DNA of 50,436 nucleotides from Hyphococcus sp. Lineage in GTDB: Bacteria; Pseudomonadota; Alphaproteobacteria; Caulobacterales; Parvularculaceae. Below, one piece after another: positions 1-8,278 of the stretch; positions within the stretch are counted from its first letter, which is position 1; every line of letters starts with the position of its first letter. The notes under the pieces were generated by a model that saw only the letters and a program-made list of their open reading frames with translations, searched no databases and had not been told where the DNA came from. A program made the translations under genes and the position numbers. Location of the stretch: assembly GCA_021604585.1 (NCBI GenBank), contig BQJG01000021.1, positions 1-50,436 of the forward strand, given 5' to 3'.

Positions 1-1406
1 CTATACATCACGGCCTTCACCGCCTTGACGACTTTGTCCGCATTCGGAAGGCTCAGGACTTCGAGATTCGCCGCATAGGGCAGCGGCGTGTCTTCCTGCG
101 TCACGCGCGCCGGCGGCGCGTCGAGATAATCGAACGCATGCTGCGTCACCAGCCAGCCGATTTCCGCGCCCACGCCGCACGGCGCCCAGCCTTCTTCGAC
201 GGTGACGATGCGGTTGGTTTTCTTGACCGACTCTAAAACGGTTTCCGCGTCGAGCGGGCGCAGGGTGCGCAAGTCGACGACTTCGGCGGAAATCCCCTCG
301 CCGCTTAGCTTCTCCGCCGCTTCGAGCGCGAACTTCACGCCGCGCGAATAGGAAACGATGGTGACGTCAGTTCCTTCGCGCGCGATTTTGGCTTTACCGA
401 TCGGCAGCACCCAGTCCTCAACCTCGGGCACGTCCATGGTGTCGCCATAGAGCAATTCATGTTCGAGGAAGACCACCGGGTTCGGGTTGCGGATTGCGGC
501 TTTGAGCAAGCCTTTCGCATCCGACGCCGAGAACGGCGAAATAACAATGAGGCCGGGCACGTTCATGTACCATGCGGCGTAATCCTGTGAGTGCTGCGCC
601 GCGACGCGCGACGCGGCGGCGTTCGGACCACGGAACACAATCGGCGATCCCATCTGCCCGCCGGACATGTAACGCGTCTTCGCAGCTGAGTTGATGATAT
701 GGTCAATCGCCTGCATGGCGAAGTTCCACGTCATAAATTCGACAATCGGTTTCAGCCCCGCGAACGCAGCGCCGACGCCGAGCCCGGCGAAGCCATATTC
801 GGTGATCGGCGTATCGACCACGCGGCGCTCGCCAAATTCTTCCAGCAATCCGCGCGAGACTTTATAGGCGCCCTGATATTCGGCGACTTCCTCGCCCATC
901 AGGAACACGTCTTCATCGCGGCGCATTTCTTCGGCCATCGCATCGCGCAATGCATCGCGGATCGTGGTTGGAACCATTTTCACGTCGGCCGGGAGTTCGG
1001 GATCCCCCTCACCCGAAATCACTGACGTGATTTCGACCTCTCCCGAGGGAGAGGTATCAGGTTTTGCTTGCGGCTCGCTTACCTCTCCCTTGGGAGAGGT
1101 CGGAGACGCTTTGGCGTCTTCGGGTGAGGGGCTGGAAGACGCATCAAACCCTTCCGCGCTTTCGCCCTCTTCGACCAGCACAGCGATGGGCTCATTGACC
1201 TTCACGTTCTCGGTTCCCTCGGCGACGAGGATTTTACCGATGATCCCCTCATCCACCGCCTCGACTTCCATGGTCGCCTTGTCGGTCTCGATTTCAGCGA
1301 TCACGTCGCCGGACGAAACCTTGTCGCCTTCCTTGACGTTCCATTTCGAGAGCGTGCCCTCTTCCATGGTGGGCGACAGCGCAGGCATGAGGATCGGCGT
1401 TGGCAT
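1..1406 (-). CDS. pdhB: Pyruvate dehydrogenase E1 component, beta subunit with N-terminal lipoyl domain (3' end cut)
   Basis: Catalyses, with E1-alpha, the thiamine-diphosphate-dependent decarboxylation of pyruvate and reductive acetylation of lipoyl groups. Reading from ATG at 1406: residues 1-80 are a lipoyl domain (ETDKAT, lipoyl-lysine K43), about 80-130 a Pro/Ser/Glu-rich linker, and from about 137 the transketolase-like E1-beta fold (MGEEVAEYQGAYKVSRGL, TPITEYGFAG, RGPNAAASRVAAQHSQD). The reading frame reaches ...KAVMY and runs off the window at base 1, so only one or two codons are probably missing. A lipoyl domain fused to E1-beta is a known alphaproteobacterial arrangement. The linker holds two inverted 51-bp repeats in frame (separate entries). 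The gene upstream is divergent (DUF885), so pdhA is not immediately upstream as it commonly is. Confidence 0.95.
   Translation of the reverse strand, partial: MPTPILMPALSPTMEEGTLSKWNVKEGDKVSSGDVIAEIETDKATMEVEAVDEGIIGKILVAEGTENVKVNEPIAVLVEEGESAEGFDASSSPSPEDAKASPTSPKGEVSEPQAKPDTSPSGEVEITSVISGEGDPELPADVKMVPTTIRDALRDAMAEEMRRDEDVFLMGEEVAEYQGAYKVSRGLLEEFGERRVVDTPITEYGFAGLGVGAAFAGLKPIVEFMTWNFAMQAIDHIINSAAKTRYMSGGQMGSPIVFRGPNAAASRVAAQHSQDYAAWYMNVPGLIVISPFSASDAKGLLKAAIRNPNPVVFLEHELLYGDTMDVPEVEDWVLPIGKAKIAREGTDVTIVSYSRGVKFALEAAEKLSGEGISAEVVDLRTLRPLDAETVLESVKKTNRIVTVEEGWAPCGVGAEIGWLVTQHAFDYLDAPPARVTQEDTPLPYAANLEVLSLPNADKVVKAVKAVMY
1005..1055 (+). repeat. 51-bp palindromic repeat, copy A, inside pdhB linker
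   Basis: Begins CCCCTCACCC, then a perfect 8-bp stem (GAAATCAC/GTGATTTC, loop TGAC), then the hairpin CCTCTCCC-GA-GGGAGAGG, ending in T. Inverted relative to copy B at 1081-1131 and 25 bp from it. Translated in frame in pdhB, giving a TSPSGEV stretch. Confidence 0.85.
1081..1131 (-). repeat. 51-bp palindromic repeat, copy B, inside pdhB linker
   Basis: Read on the minus strand it has the same ends as copy A (CCCCTCACCC ... GGGAGAGGT) but a different central stem, GAAGACGC/GCGTCTCC with loop CAAA (7 of 8 pairs). The terminal hairpin is CCTCTCCC-AA-GGGAGAGG. In frame it encodes SPEDAKASPTSPKGEV of the pdhB linker. The stem sequence differs from copy A while pairing is kept. Confidence 0.85.
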
Positions 1407-1685
1407 TTGATATGTCTCGTCTTTCCGGGATGGGAGCAAAGGCGGGCTGAAATCGGCTCCTTCCTAGCCGGTGCGCGCCATCGGGAACAAGTGCGAATTC
1501 GTCATGCTGGGTCCATGTTTGCGACCTTGAGTTCTTCGTTGCAGCGCAAAACGCGCCTGTTTTGGCCTGCACTTTGGGACGAATGTCCCGATTGACGCGG
1601 CGGACCGAACTCGCCATTGCGATGAAACGGCGCCATATTTCCGGCGCGGGGGACTTTTGTACAATTGATTAAAGGGGCGCATTTC

Positions 1686-3506
1686 ATGCGAATTCTGGGC
1701 AAAATTTTTGGCGGGCTTTTGCTGCTCGTCCTGTTGGCGGCCGGCGGGCTGTCCATGTGGTTCTGGTTCACGCCAGTCGGCATTAACAATTACATCAACA
1801 AGGCGACCGGCGAATTTCTGATCGACTCGCCAGAGCTCCTCACCGGGCTCGGCATGATCGACAACACGCCGCTCGATTTCCATTCGGGCAAGCTCGACAA
1901 CTACACCAAAGAGCAGGATGCGAAATCTCTCGCCAAGCTGAAATCGGCCCGCGCCAAGCTCGACAAATACGGCCCGGACGGTCTCGAGGGTCAAGAACTG
2001 CTCAGCTACAAGATCACCGCATGGTTTTTTGACGATCTCATTCGCCAGTCGGCCATCGAATATAACGGCTATCACGTCGTGCAGAATTCCGGCCCGTTCG
2101 TCGACATGCCGCAATTCCTGACCGACACGCATGTCATCAAGAATGACAAAAGCGTCAAACGCTACATCTCGCGGATCAAGGAGTTTGGCCGCGTGATGGC
2201 GGAAGTTCAGGCCCGCGTGGAAGACGATCGCGATCATGGCGTCGTCGCCCCCGATTTCATCATCGAAAAATCGATTGGCGTGATGCAGGCCTTCATCGAA
2301 GGCGGTGCCGCAGAAAATCCGCTGGTCACCACGATGCCGCGCAAGCTCGATGAGATCAAAGGCATGACGGAAGACAAAAAAGCGACCTATCTCGCCGAGA
2401 TTGAAGCCGCCGTCTCTGAATATGTGATCCCCGGCTATCAATCGATGATCGCGCTGTATGAAGAGATGCTGCCGACCGCTTCTCATGACGCTGGCATCTG
2501 GAGTATTCCCGATGGCGACAAGATCTATGCGAATGCGCTGAAGTCTTTCACCACCACCGAGATGACGGCGGACGAAATCCACAATGTCGGCCTGTCGGAA
2601 GTCGCGCGCATTGAGCAGGAAATGGACGCCATTATGGTCGCCCAAGGCTATACCGAGGGCTCTGTCACGGACCGCATCAAAATGCTGATGGCGGCGCCGG
2701 AGCAGAACTATCCGAATACGGATGAAGGCCGCCAGCAAATGCTCGATTACCTGGTCGAGCTGAATGACGAAGTCATGGCCAAGGCGGGCGATTATTTCGT
2801 CACCTTGCCGCCGCAGCCGCTGGAGATTGTCCGCGTGCCGGAGTACTCGCAAGACTCTGCGCCGGGCGGTTACTACAATCAGGCGGCGATGGACGGCTCG
2901 CGTCCGGGCCGTTTCTACATCAACCTGAAGAACACCACCGACAATCCGCGCTGGACTTTGCCGACGCTGCTTTATCATGAAGCGGCGCCGGGCCATCACT
3001 TCCAGATTTCGGTGGCCCAGAAGATGAAAAACGTGCCGATGCTGCGCACGCTCTCGCCTTTCTCCGCTTACACCGAAGGCTGGGCGCTCTATGCCGAACG
3101 CCTCGCGGCGCAGGATATGGGCATGTATGATAACGACCCGCTTGGCGATCTCGGCCGCCTGCAGGCTGAAATGTTCCGCGCCGTGCGTTTGGTGGTCGAT
3201 ACCGGCATGCATGCGAAACATTGGTCGCGCGAACAGGCGATCGATTACATGATCGAAAAAACCGGCAACACCGAAGACGAAGTGACGCGCGAGATTGAGC
3301 GTTACGTTGTCTGGCCGGGTCAGGCGACCGCTTACAAAACCGGCCAGCTGGCGATCCTCGACATTCGCGCCCGCGCCGAAGCTGAGCTTGGCGACAAGTT
3401 CAACCTTCGCGACTTTAACGAGATGATCCTGATCAACGGCGCCATGCCGCTCGCGATCCTGAGCGATATGGCCGACGAGTGGATTGCGGAGCAAAAGGCC
3501 GCTTAA
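1686..3506 (+). CDS. DUF885 family protein, membrane-anchored/exported putative metallohydrolase
   Basis: 606 aa from ATG 1686, preceded by AAAGGGG; an in-frame TTG at 1665 is less likely. The N-terminus (MRILGKIFGGLLLLVLLAAGG) is a signal peptide or single membrane anchor, so the body is probably periplasmic. The DUF885 hallmark HEAAPGHH is near residue 430, followed by EGWALYAERL, the pattern of a zinc-peptidase-like active site. Family members are annotated as putative peptidases/carboxypeptidases and the substrate is unknown. It is transcribed divergently from pdhB. A hairpin at 3539-3569 follows and separates it from the oxygenase gene. Confidence 0.85.
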   Translation: MRILGKIFGGLLLLVLLAAGGLSMWFWFTPVGINNYINKATGEFLIDSPELLTGLGMIDNTPLDFHSGKLDNYTKEQDAKSLAKLKSARAKLDKYGPDGLEGQELLSYKITAWFFDDLIRQSAIEYNGYHVVQNSGPFVDMPQFLTDTHVIKNDKSVKRYISRIKEFGRVMAEVQARVEDDRDHGVVAPDFIIEKSIGVMQAFIEGGAAENPLVTTMPRKLDEIKGMTEDKKATYLAEIEAAVSEYVIPGYQSMIALYEEMLPTASHDAGIWSIPDGDKIYANALKSFTTTEMTADEIHNVGLSEVARIEQEMDAIMVAQGYTEGSVTDRIKMLMAAPEQNYPNTDEGRQQMLDYLVELNDEVMAKAGDYFVTLPPQPLEIVRVPEYSQDSAPGGYYNQAAMDGSRPGRFYINLKNTTDNPRWTLPTLLYHEAAPGHHFQISVAQKMKNVPMLRTLSPFSAYTEGWALYAERLAAQDMGMYDNDPLGDLGRLQAEMFRAVRLVVDTGMHAKHWSREQAIDYMIEKTGNTEDEVTREIERYVVWPGQATAYKTGQLAILDIRARAEAELGDKFNLRDFNEMILINGAMPLAILSDMADEWIAEQKAA

Positions 3507-3538
3507 TCTGTTCGCACCAAAACTTGGCCTATACCTTG

Positions 3539-3569
3539 CCGCCCGGCCTGTATTATGCAGACCGGGCGG
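3539..3569 (+). terminator. Hairpin downstream of the DUF885 gene
   Basis: Stem CCGCCCGG/CCGGGCGG with an inner CTG/CAG extension and a short loop, followed by a weak T-rich stretch. It lies between the DUF885 stop and the oxygenase start and covers an alternative upstream ATG (3555), which argues for the oxygenase start at 3600. The terminator role is inferred. Confidence 0.5.
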
Positions 3570-3599
3570 TATTCGTTTGCGCAGCAGGACAAAGACTTC

Positions 3600-4451
3600 A
3601 TGGCCTATCTCCCCTCCAGCCCTAATGATCCGGCGCTGTTCGACTATGAAACGGTCAAGGAACTCGGCAAGGAGCTGCATGCGGCCTATGCGGCGGGCGA
3701 TCCGTTCCCGCATGTCGCGATTGACGATTTTCTGTCCGAAGACCTGCTTAATCTCTGCCTTGAGAAGTTTCCCGCGCGCCCGGACCCGGACAGCCAGAGC
3801 TTCGATCGCGATCAGGAGCGGTTCAAGACAAGCTATCATCCCGATCATATGGAGCCGGCGCTGCGGCGATTGTTTTATGCGTTCAACTCGCGCCCCTTCA
3901 TCAAGCTGGTTGAGAACATCACCGGCATTAAGGGCCTGATCCCTGATCCGTATTTTCTCGGCGGCGGTTTTCACGAGATCGGCAATGGCGGTCATTTGTC
4001 CATGCATGCCGACTTTAACCATCACAAGCCGATGAATCTGGAGCGCCGGATCAATGTGCTGATTTATCTTAATCACGACTGGAAAGACGACTATGGCGGG
4101 CAGCTTGAGCTGTGGAAGACCGACATGTCCGAGCGCGTCAAATCCTATGCGCCCATCGCCAATCGCTGCGTGATGTTCACCACCACGCAACAGTCGATGC
4201 ATGGCAATCCGAATCCTGTCGCGCACCCTGATGGCGTCACGCGCAAATCCATCGCGCTTTATTATTACACCTCCACCTGGGATGAGACCCGGCTCGCCAA
4301 GACCACACAGTTCCGGCCCCGGCCCGGCACCGGCGATCGTCCTGACTGGGAGGTGAAACAGCGCGAGCTGATTGGCGATCTGCTGCCGCCGATCCTGGTT
4401 CGCCAGCTGGCGCGGGCGGGACGCCTGCTGTCGCGGCTCCGGTCGCGCTAA
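3600..4451 (+). CDS. 2-oxoglutarate/Fe(II)-dependent oxygenase (prolyl-4-hydroxylase-like)
   Basis: 283 aa from ATG 3600, preceded by an AGGA motif. The double-stranded beta-helix iron site is visible: H136-A-D138 (MHADFN), distal His201 (QSMHGNP) and a basic 2-oxoglutarate ligand about 14 residues later (TRKSIALYYY). The segment RRINVLIYLNHDW followed by GGQLELW is characteristic of the prolyl hydroxylase / 2OG-FeII_Oxy_3 group. No signal peptide is seen, so it is probably cytoplasmic. The substrate is unknown; protein or small-molecule hydroxylation are both possible. Confidence 0.88.
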   Translation: MAYLPSSPNDPALFDYETVKELGKELHAAYAAGDPFPHVAIDDFLSEDLLNLCLEKFPARPDPDSQSFDRDQERFKTSYHPDHMEPALRRLFYAFNSRPFIKLVENITGIKGLIPDPYFLGGGFHEIGNGGHLSMHADFNHHKPMNLERRINVLIYLNHDWKDDYGGQLELWKTDMSERVKSYAPIANRCVMFTTTQQSMHGNPNPVAHPDGVTRKSIALYYYTSTWDETRLAKTTQFRPRPGTGDRPDWEVKQRELIGDLLPPILVRQLARAGRLLSRLRSR

Positions 4452-4534
4452 AAGCAGCCATTGCGAAAGCCGGCTAAGGCCTTGCGGAACCGGGGGGTTT
4501 CCGTTATCTCCCGCCCCCTTCCGCGCGATGCGCT

Positions 4535-4563
4535 TTGACATGGCGCGCCCGCTTCCTAAATAG
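4535..4563 (+). promoter_or_regulatory. Putative sigma-70 promoter for secG
   Basis: A perfect -35 box TTGACA (4535-4540) followed after 16 bp by TAAATA (4557-4562), a 3/6 match to the -10 consensus. It lies about 60 bp upstream of the secG ATG in the 172-bp gap after the oxygenase gene. Confidence 0.5.
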
Positions 4564-4623
4564 AGCCCGCCGGCCCCAAACCCCGCAAGGATCAAGGGCC
4601 TCAACGGGACAGAGAGCTTTCGC

Positions 4624-5157
4624 ATGACCGCCGTCATTCTGACTATCCACTCACTCATCGTGCTCGCCCTGATTGGCGTGGTGCTGCTGCAGCGATCTGA
4701 CGGCGGCGCGCTTGGCTTGGGCGGCGGCGGTGGTGGCGGCGGTTTCATGACCGGACGCGGGGCGGCCAATGCCCTCACCCGCACGACCTCTATTCTGGCG
4801 GCGGGCTTCTTCGCCACTTCGCTGTTGCTGGCCGTTCGCGCTGGCTCGGGCGAGAATGACGACCGGGTGATTGATGAATTAACCGGTGCGAATAACGCGG
4901 CCGAAACAGCCCAGCCAGTGGACGCAGGCGACCTCAGCGCCGACGATCTGTTGAACTCGCTCCGCGCGGAAGAAGCCGCGCCGGATGCGTCCAGCACCGA
5001 CGCCCCCACCACCGAAGATCTGATCGAAGATCTTGGCGTTGACGCGCCAGCCGCAGATTCGGCTCCTGCGAGCGAAGTCACGCCGCCAGCGGAAACGGAA
5101 ACACCGCCCGCCGAAGGCGAAACCCAGAATAGCGAAGACGAAACGCCCAACGAATAA
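4624..5157 (+). CDS. secG: Preprotein translocase subunit SecG
   Basis: 177 aa inner-membrane protein of the SecYEG channel. Residues 1-20 (MTAVILTIHSLIVLALIGVV) form the first membrane segment. The conserved LLQRSDGGALGLGGGG...FMTGRGAANALTRTT loop follows, and a second membrane segment lies around 57-73. The remaining roughly 100 residues are an acidic Ala/Pro/Glu/Thr-rich tail, longer than in enterobacterial SecG but common in alphaproteobacteria. pyrG follows after 77 bp on the same strand. Confidence 0.93.
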   Translation: MTAVILTIHSLIVLALIGVVLLQRSDGGALGLGGGGGGGGFMTGRGAANALTRTTSILAAGFFATSLLLAVRAGSGENDDRVIDELTGANNAAETAQPVDAGDLSADDLLNSLRAEEAAPDASSTDAPTTEDLIEDLGVDAPAADSAPASEVTPPAETETPPAEGETQNSEDETPNE

Positions 5158-5234
5158 GCGGCGGCGCAACGGAATTCTCCGCATTTCAAATTTAGCGTTT
5201 GATTAGACTGAAATCTTCGGTAAGACGGGCTTCC

Positions 5235-6866
5235 ATGGCGCGGTACATATTCATTACCGGCGGCGTGGTGTCGTCTCTCGGAAAAGGTGTTGCTTCGGCG
5301 GCGTTGGGCGCGCTTCTTCAAGCGCGCGGCTACAAAGTCCGGTTGCGCAAGCTCGACCCTTACCTGAACGTCGATCCCGGCACTATGTCGCCCTATCAGC
5401 ACGGCGAAGTCTTTGTCACCGATGACGGGGCGGAGACCGATCTCGATCTCGGACATTACGAACGCTTCACCGGCGTTTCGGCGTCGAAGTCTGACAACAT
5501 CACTACCGGACAAATCTATTCCCAGATTATCGAGCGCGAACGACGCGGCGATTATCTCGGCGCCACCGTGCAGGTCATTCCCCATGTCACCGACGCGATC
5601 AAAGCGTTTGTGCTCGGCGATGCCGGCGGCGCTGACTTCGTGCTCTGCGAAATCGGCGGCACGGTGGGCGACATCGAAGCGCTGCCTTTCTTCGAGGCGA
5701 TCCGGCAACTTGGCAACGAATTGCCGCGCGGCGACGCCGTCTATGTTCACCTCACCTTGATGCCGTTCATCCCCTCGGCTGGCGAACTCAAGACCAAGCC
5801 GACCCAGCATTCGGTGCGCGAGTTGCGCGCCATCGGCATTCAGCCCGACGTCTTGCTGGTCCGCGCCGATCGCGACATTCCCGAAAGCGAGCGCAAGAAG
5901 ATCGCGCTGTTCTGTAATGTGCGCTCTTCCGCCGTGGTGCAGGCGCTCGACTGCCGCACCATTTACGAAGTGCCGCTCACCTATCATCAAGAAGGCTTTG
6001 ACAGCGAAGTGCTCGCGGCCTTCGGCGTGAAAAATCCGCCCGAGCCCAAACTTGAAGGCTGGGAGAAAATCGTTCACCGCATCACCGCGCCCGATGGCGA
6101 AGTCACCATTGCAGTGGTCGGCAAGTACACCGTCTTGAAAGACGCCTATAAATCGCTGATCGAAGCGATCGCCCATGGCGGCATCGCCAATAATGTCCGG
6201 GTCAATATCGAGTGGATCGAGAGCGATGTGTTCGAGAAGGAAGAAGAGGCGATCTCCGCCCTTGAAGGCGTGCACGGCATTCTGGTGCCCGGCGGCTTTG
6301 GCGAGCGCGGCGCGGAAGGCAAGATCAAGGCGGCAACTTTCGCACGCGAAAAGGAAATCCCCTATTTCGGCATCTGTTTCGGCATGCAGATGGCGATTAT
6401 CGAAGCGGCGCGAAACCTCGCCGGCGAAACCGGCGCCAGCTCGTCGGAATTTTCCAAATGCGATACGCCGATTGTCGGCCTGATGACCGAATGGGTGCGC
6501 GGCAATGAAACCGAAACGCGGGCCGCAGATGGCGACCTTGGCGGCACAATGCGCCTCGGCGCCTATCCGGCGCGCTTGAAACCCGGCAGCCGCGTCGCGG
6601 AAGCCTATGGCGCCACAGAAATTTCCGAGCGCCACCGTCATCGATTTGAAGTCGACATGGCCTGGGCCGAACGTCTCGCCAAGCACGGCGTGATTTTTTC
6701 GGGAACCTCGCCAAACGGCGACTTGCCCGAAATCATGGAGATTCCCGATCACCCGTGGTTTATTGGTGTGCAGTATCACCCGGAACTCAAATCCCGGCCG
6801 TTCGATCCGCACCCCTTGTTTGCGTCGTTTATCGACGCCGCCATGAAGCGCTCGCGGCTGGTCTAG
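5235..6866 (+). CDS. pyrG: CTP synthase
   Basis: 543 aa, usual family length, from ATG 5235 (MARYIFITGGVVSSLGKG); in-frame codons upstream at 5199 are not conserved in the family. Converts UTP to CTP using ATP and glutamine. The N-terminal amidoligase domain shows GGVVSSLGKGVASA and the segment DPYLNVDPGTMSPYQHGEVF. The C-terminal class I glutamine amidotransferase domain shows FGICFGMQ with the nucleophile Cys near residue 380, and QYHPELKSRP carrying the catalytic His/Glu. Cytoplasmic, last step of pyrimidine nucleotide synthesis. The secG-pyrG pairing recurs in alphaproteobacteria. Confidence 0.97.
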   Translation: MARYIFITGGVVSSLGKGVASAALGALLQARGYKVRLRKLDPYLNVDPGTMSPYQHGEVFVTDDGAETDLDLGHYERFTGVSASKSDNITTGQIYSQIIERERRGDYLGATVQVIPHVTDAIKAFVLGDAGGADFVLCEIGGTVGDIEALPFFEAIRQLGNELPRGDAVYVHLTLMPFIPSAGELKTKPTQHSVRELRAIGIQPDVLLVRADRDIPESERKKIALFCNVRSSAVVQALDCRTIYEVPLTYHQEGFDSEVLAAFGVKNPPEPKLEGWEKIVHRITAPDGEVTIAVVGKYTVLKDAYKSLIEAIAHGGIANNVRVNIEWIESDVFEKEEEAISALEGVHGILVPGGFGERGAEGKIKAATFAREKEIPYFGICFGMQMAIIEAARNLAGETGASSSEFSKCDTPIVGLMTEWVRGNETETRAADGDLGGTMRLGAYPARLKPGSRVAEAYGATEISERHRHRFEVDMAWAERLAKHGVIFSGTSPNGDLPEIMEIPDHPWFIGVQYHPELKSRPFDPHPLFASFIDAAMKRSRLV

Positions 6867-7025
6867 GATCCGTCGACTCGTCTTTTTTGCAGAACGACCG
6901 TCTCTTCCGCCGTTAACGGGGGAGGAAAGCGACAGGCCATGTGACTCTGCCGCCCACTTCCGGTTATCAAGAGCGCATCGTGAGTCACATTTCTTTTCGC
7001 GATCAACGCAAAGCGAGGCTTTTTC

Positions 7026-7865
7026 ATGCACCAATCCGTTCTCGTTACCGGCGCGTCGAGCGGCATCGGCGAAGAATGCGCCGTCTTTCTCGCCCATAAG
7101 GGCTTTCGCGTCTTCGCCGCCGCGCGGCGCATGGACAAATTGCAAGACCTTACCGCCGTCGGCGGCGGCAAGATCACGCCGCTTGAAATGGACGTCACCG
7201 ACGCCGCTTCCATCGCCGCGGTCATGGCGCGCATCAAGGATGAAGGCGTGACCCTTTACGGTCTCGTCAACAATGCCGGCGCCTCCGCTATGGGGCCGCT
7301 CGAGAAGATCCCGCTCGATGACTGGCGCGCTTTGTTTGAGACAAACGTCTTTGGCCTTGTCGCAGTGACGCAGGCGGTCTTGCCGCAAATGCGCGCCGCC
7401 GGTCGCGGACGCATCGTCAATATCGGCTCGATCACCGGACGCATCGCCTCGCCCTTCCAGAGCGCCTACGCCGCCTCCAAACACGCCGTCGAAGGATTGT
7501 CGGATTCGCTGCGCCGCGAGCTTGTTCCACACGGTATCAAAGTGTCGGTCGTCCGCCCCGGCGCCATCAACACGCCGTTTGGCGCACATGAGGTGGAAAT
7601 GCTGTCGAAGCATGAGCTCGACAATGATTACGGTGATCAGGTGGCGGCGTTCAAAGCGTGGTTCGCCCGCCAGCACCCCAACGCGCCCTCGCCCGTTGTT
7701 GTCGCCGAGGCTGTTCACGACGCGCTTACCGCCGAAAAGCCGCATTCGCGATATACGGCGCCATTCAAAATGACATACGCGCTGGCCTTGCGTAACCTGC
7801 TGCCGTCGGCCCTGACCGACCGTATTCTCGAACGCGTCAATGGCGCCGATAAGTTCCGGAAGTAG
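7026..7865 (+). CDS. SDR family oxidoreductase
   Basis: 279 aa, ATG at 7026 after AGCGAGG. Classical short-chain dehydrogenase: TGASSGIG nucleotide-binding motif at residues 9-16, NNAG near 83, catalytic Ser in NIGSITG and Tyr/Lys in YAASK. The C-terminal part beyond 200 (ALALRNLLPSALTDRILERV) resembles the 17-beta-hydroxysteroid-dehydrogenase-like group. NAD(P)-dependent; substrate unknown. It stands alone in a transcription unit ending at the repeat-bearing gap 7866-8278. Confidence 0.88.
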   Translation: MHQSVLVTGASSGIGEECAVFLAHKGFRVFAAARRMDKLQDLTAVGGGKITPLEMDVTDAASIAAVMARIKDEGVTLYGLVNNAGASAMGPLEKIPLDDWRALFETNVFGLVAVTQAVLPQMRAAGRGRIVNIGSITGRIASPFQSAYAASKHAVEGLSDSLRRELVPHGIKVSVVRPGAINTPFGAHEVEMLSKHELDNDYGDQVAAFKAWFARQHPNAPSPVVVAEAVHDALTAEKPHSRYTAPFKMTYALALRNLLPSALTDRILERVNGADKFRK

Positions 7866-7894
7866 CGGCGCTGTGCAACATCAACGGTCTCGAT

Positions 7895-7984
7895 TCCCCA
7901 CGCTTTATGCGTGGGGTCCATCGCCTGCTCCGTCTGCGCGCGCTTCAATGGCGGGAGTTGGACCCCACGATTAAATCGTGGGGA
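7895..7984. repeat. Inverted pair of hairpin repeats (BIME/REP-like)
   Basis: Hairpin 1 at 7896-7916 is CCCCACGC-TTTAT-GCGTGGGG followed by TCCA. Hairpin 2 at 7963-7983 is CCCCACGAT-TAA-ATCGTGGGG preceded by TGGA. The two units are inverted, share CCCCACG/CGTGGGG and the TCCA/TGGA foot, and differ in the inner stem with pairing preserved. This is the layout of REP pairs mobilised by RAYT transposases; no transposase is in the window. Confidence 0.8.
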
Positions 7985-8184
7985 GGCGGCGCTTGTAGTT
8001 TTTTCACGCCCGCCGCCAGATTTTGCCCTCTTGTTTGCTGGGGTTGCGGCGAATCTGGCGCCAAATAGAGTTTTCTGCAGCTGGATCATTTTTGGGCCAT
8101 TTCTCTTCGCGCGCGCATCCTCCGCATCCGGACAATGCACGTCGCATTTTTTCACTTGAGAAGAATGGTAAACGCGCCCCGGTT

Positions 8185-8206
8185 TTGGTGGATAACTATT
8201 CACCAA
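8185..8206. promoter_or_regulatory. Imperfect 22-bp dyad, operator-like
   Basis: TTGGTGGATA-AC-TATTCACCAA, symmetric except for an inner G/T position and the centre. It sits in AT-richer sequence with no adjacent downstream gene start, so its role is unclear. It could be a protein-binding site or a hairpin of a small transcript. Confidence 0.3.
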
Positions 8207-8278
8207 CACGGGGTTTTATGAAAGAATTCAACAAAAGTGATGTAAAATTTTGAGAGGCGCTCGCCTTATTGGGGTGGG

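Larger units (their letters stand above)
7866..8278. other. 413-bp convergent intergenic region with repeat pair and dyad
   Basis: Lies between the stops of the SDR (+) and ppx (-). It holds the hairpin pair at 7895-7984, an imperfect 22-bp dyad at 8185-8206, and an AT-rich stretch around 8210-8255. Only very short ORFs are present (for example 11 codons from 8219). No supported protein gene is seen. Confidence 0.7.

Noticed and set aside
1464..7745. Minus-strand reading frame of about 2,090 codons opposite the DUF885, oxygenase, secG, pyrG and SDR genes
   Set aside because: All five plus-strand genes are well supported by conserved motifs; the antisense frame is open because of GC-biased codons and encodes low-complexity, His/Arg-rich sequence with no domain.
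8188..8198. DnaA-box-like GTGGATAAC
   Set aside because: Single imperfect match inside a dyad, no cluster of boxes or AT-rich unwinding region, and none of the genes usual near an alphaproteobacterial origin.
7715..8209. 164-codon minus-strand frame across the SDR end and the hairpin pair
   Set aside because: It overlaps the SDR coding region antisense and passes through repeats; no domain or start signal.
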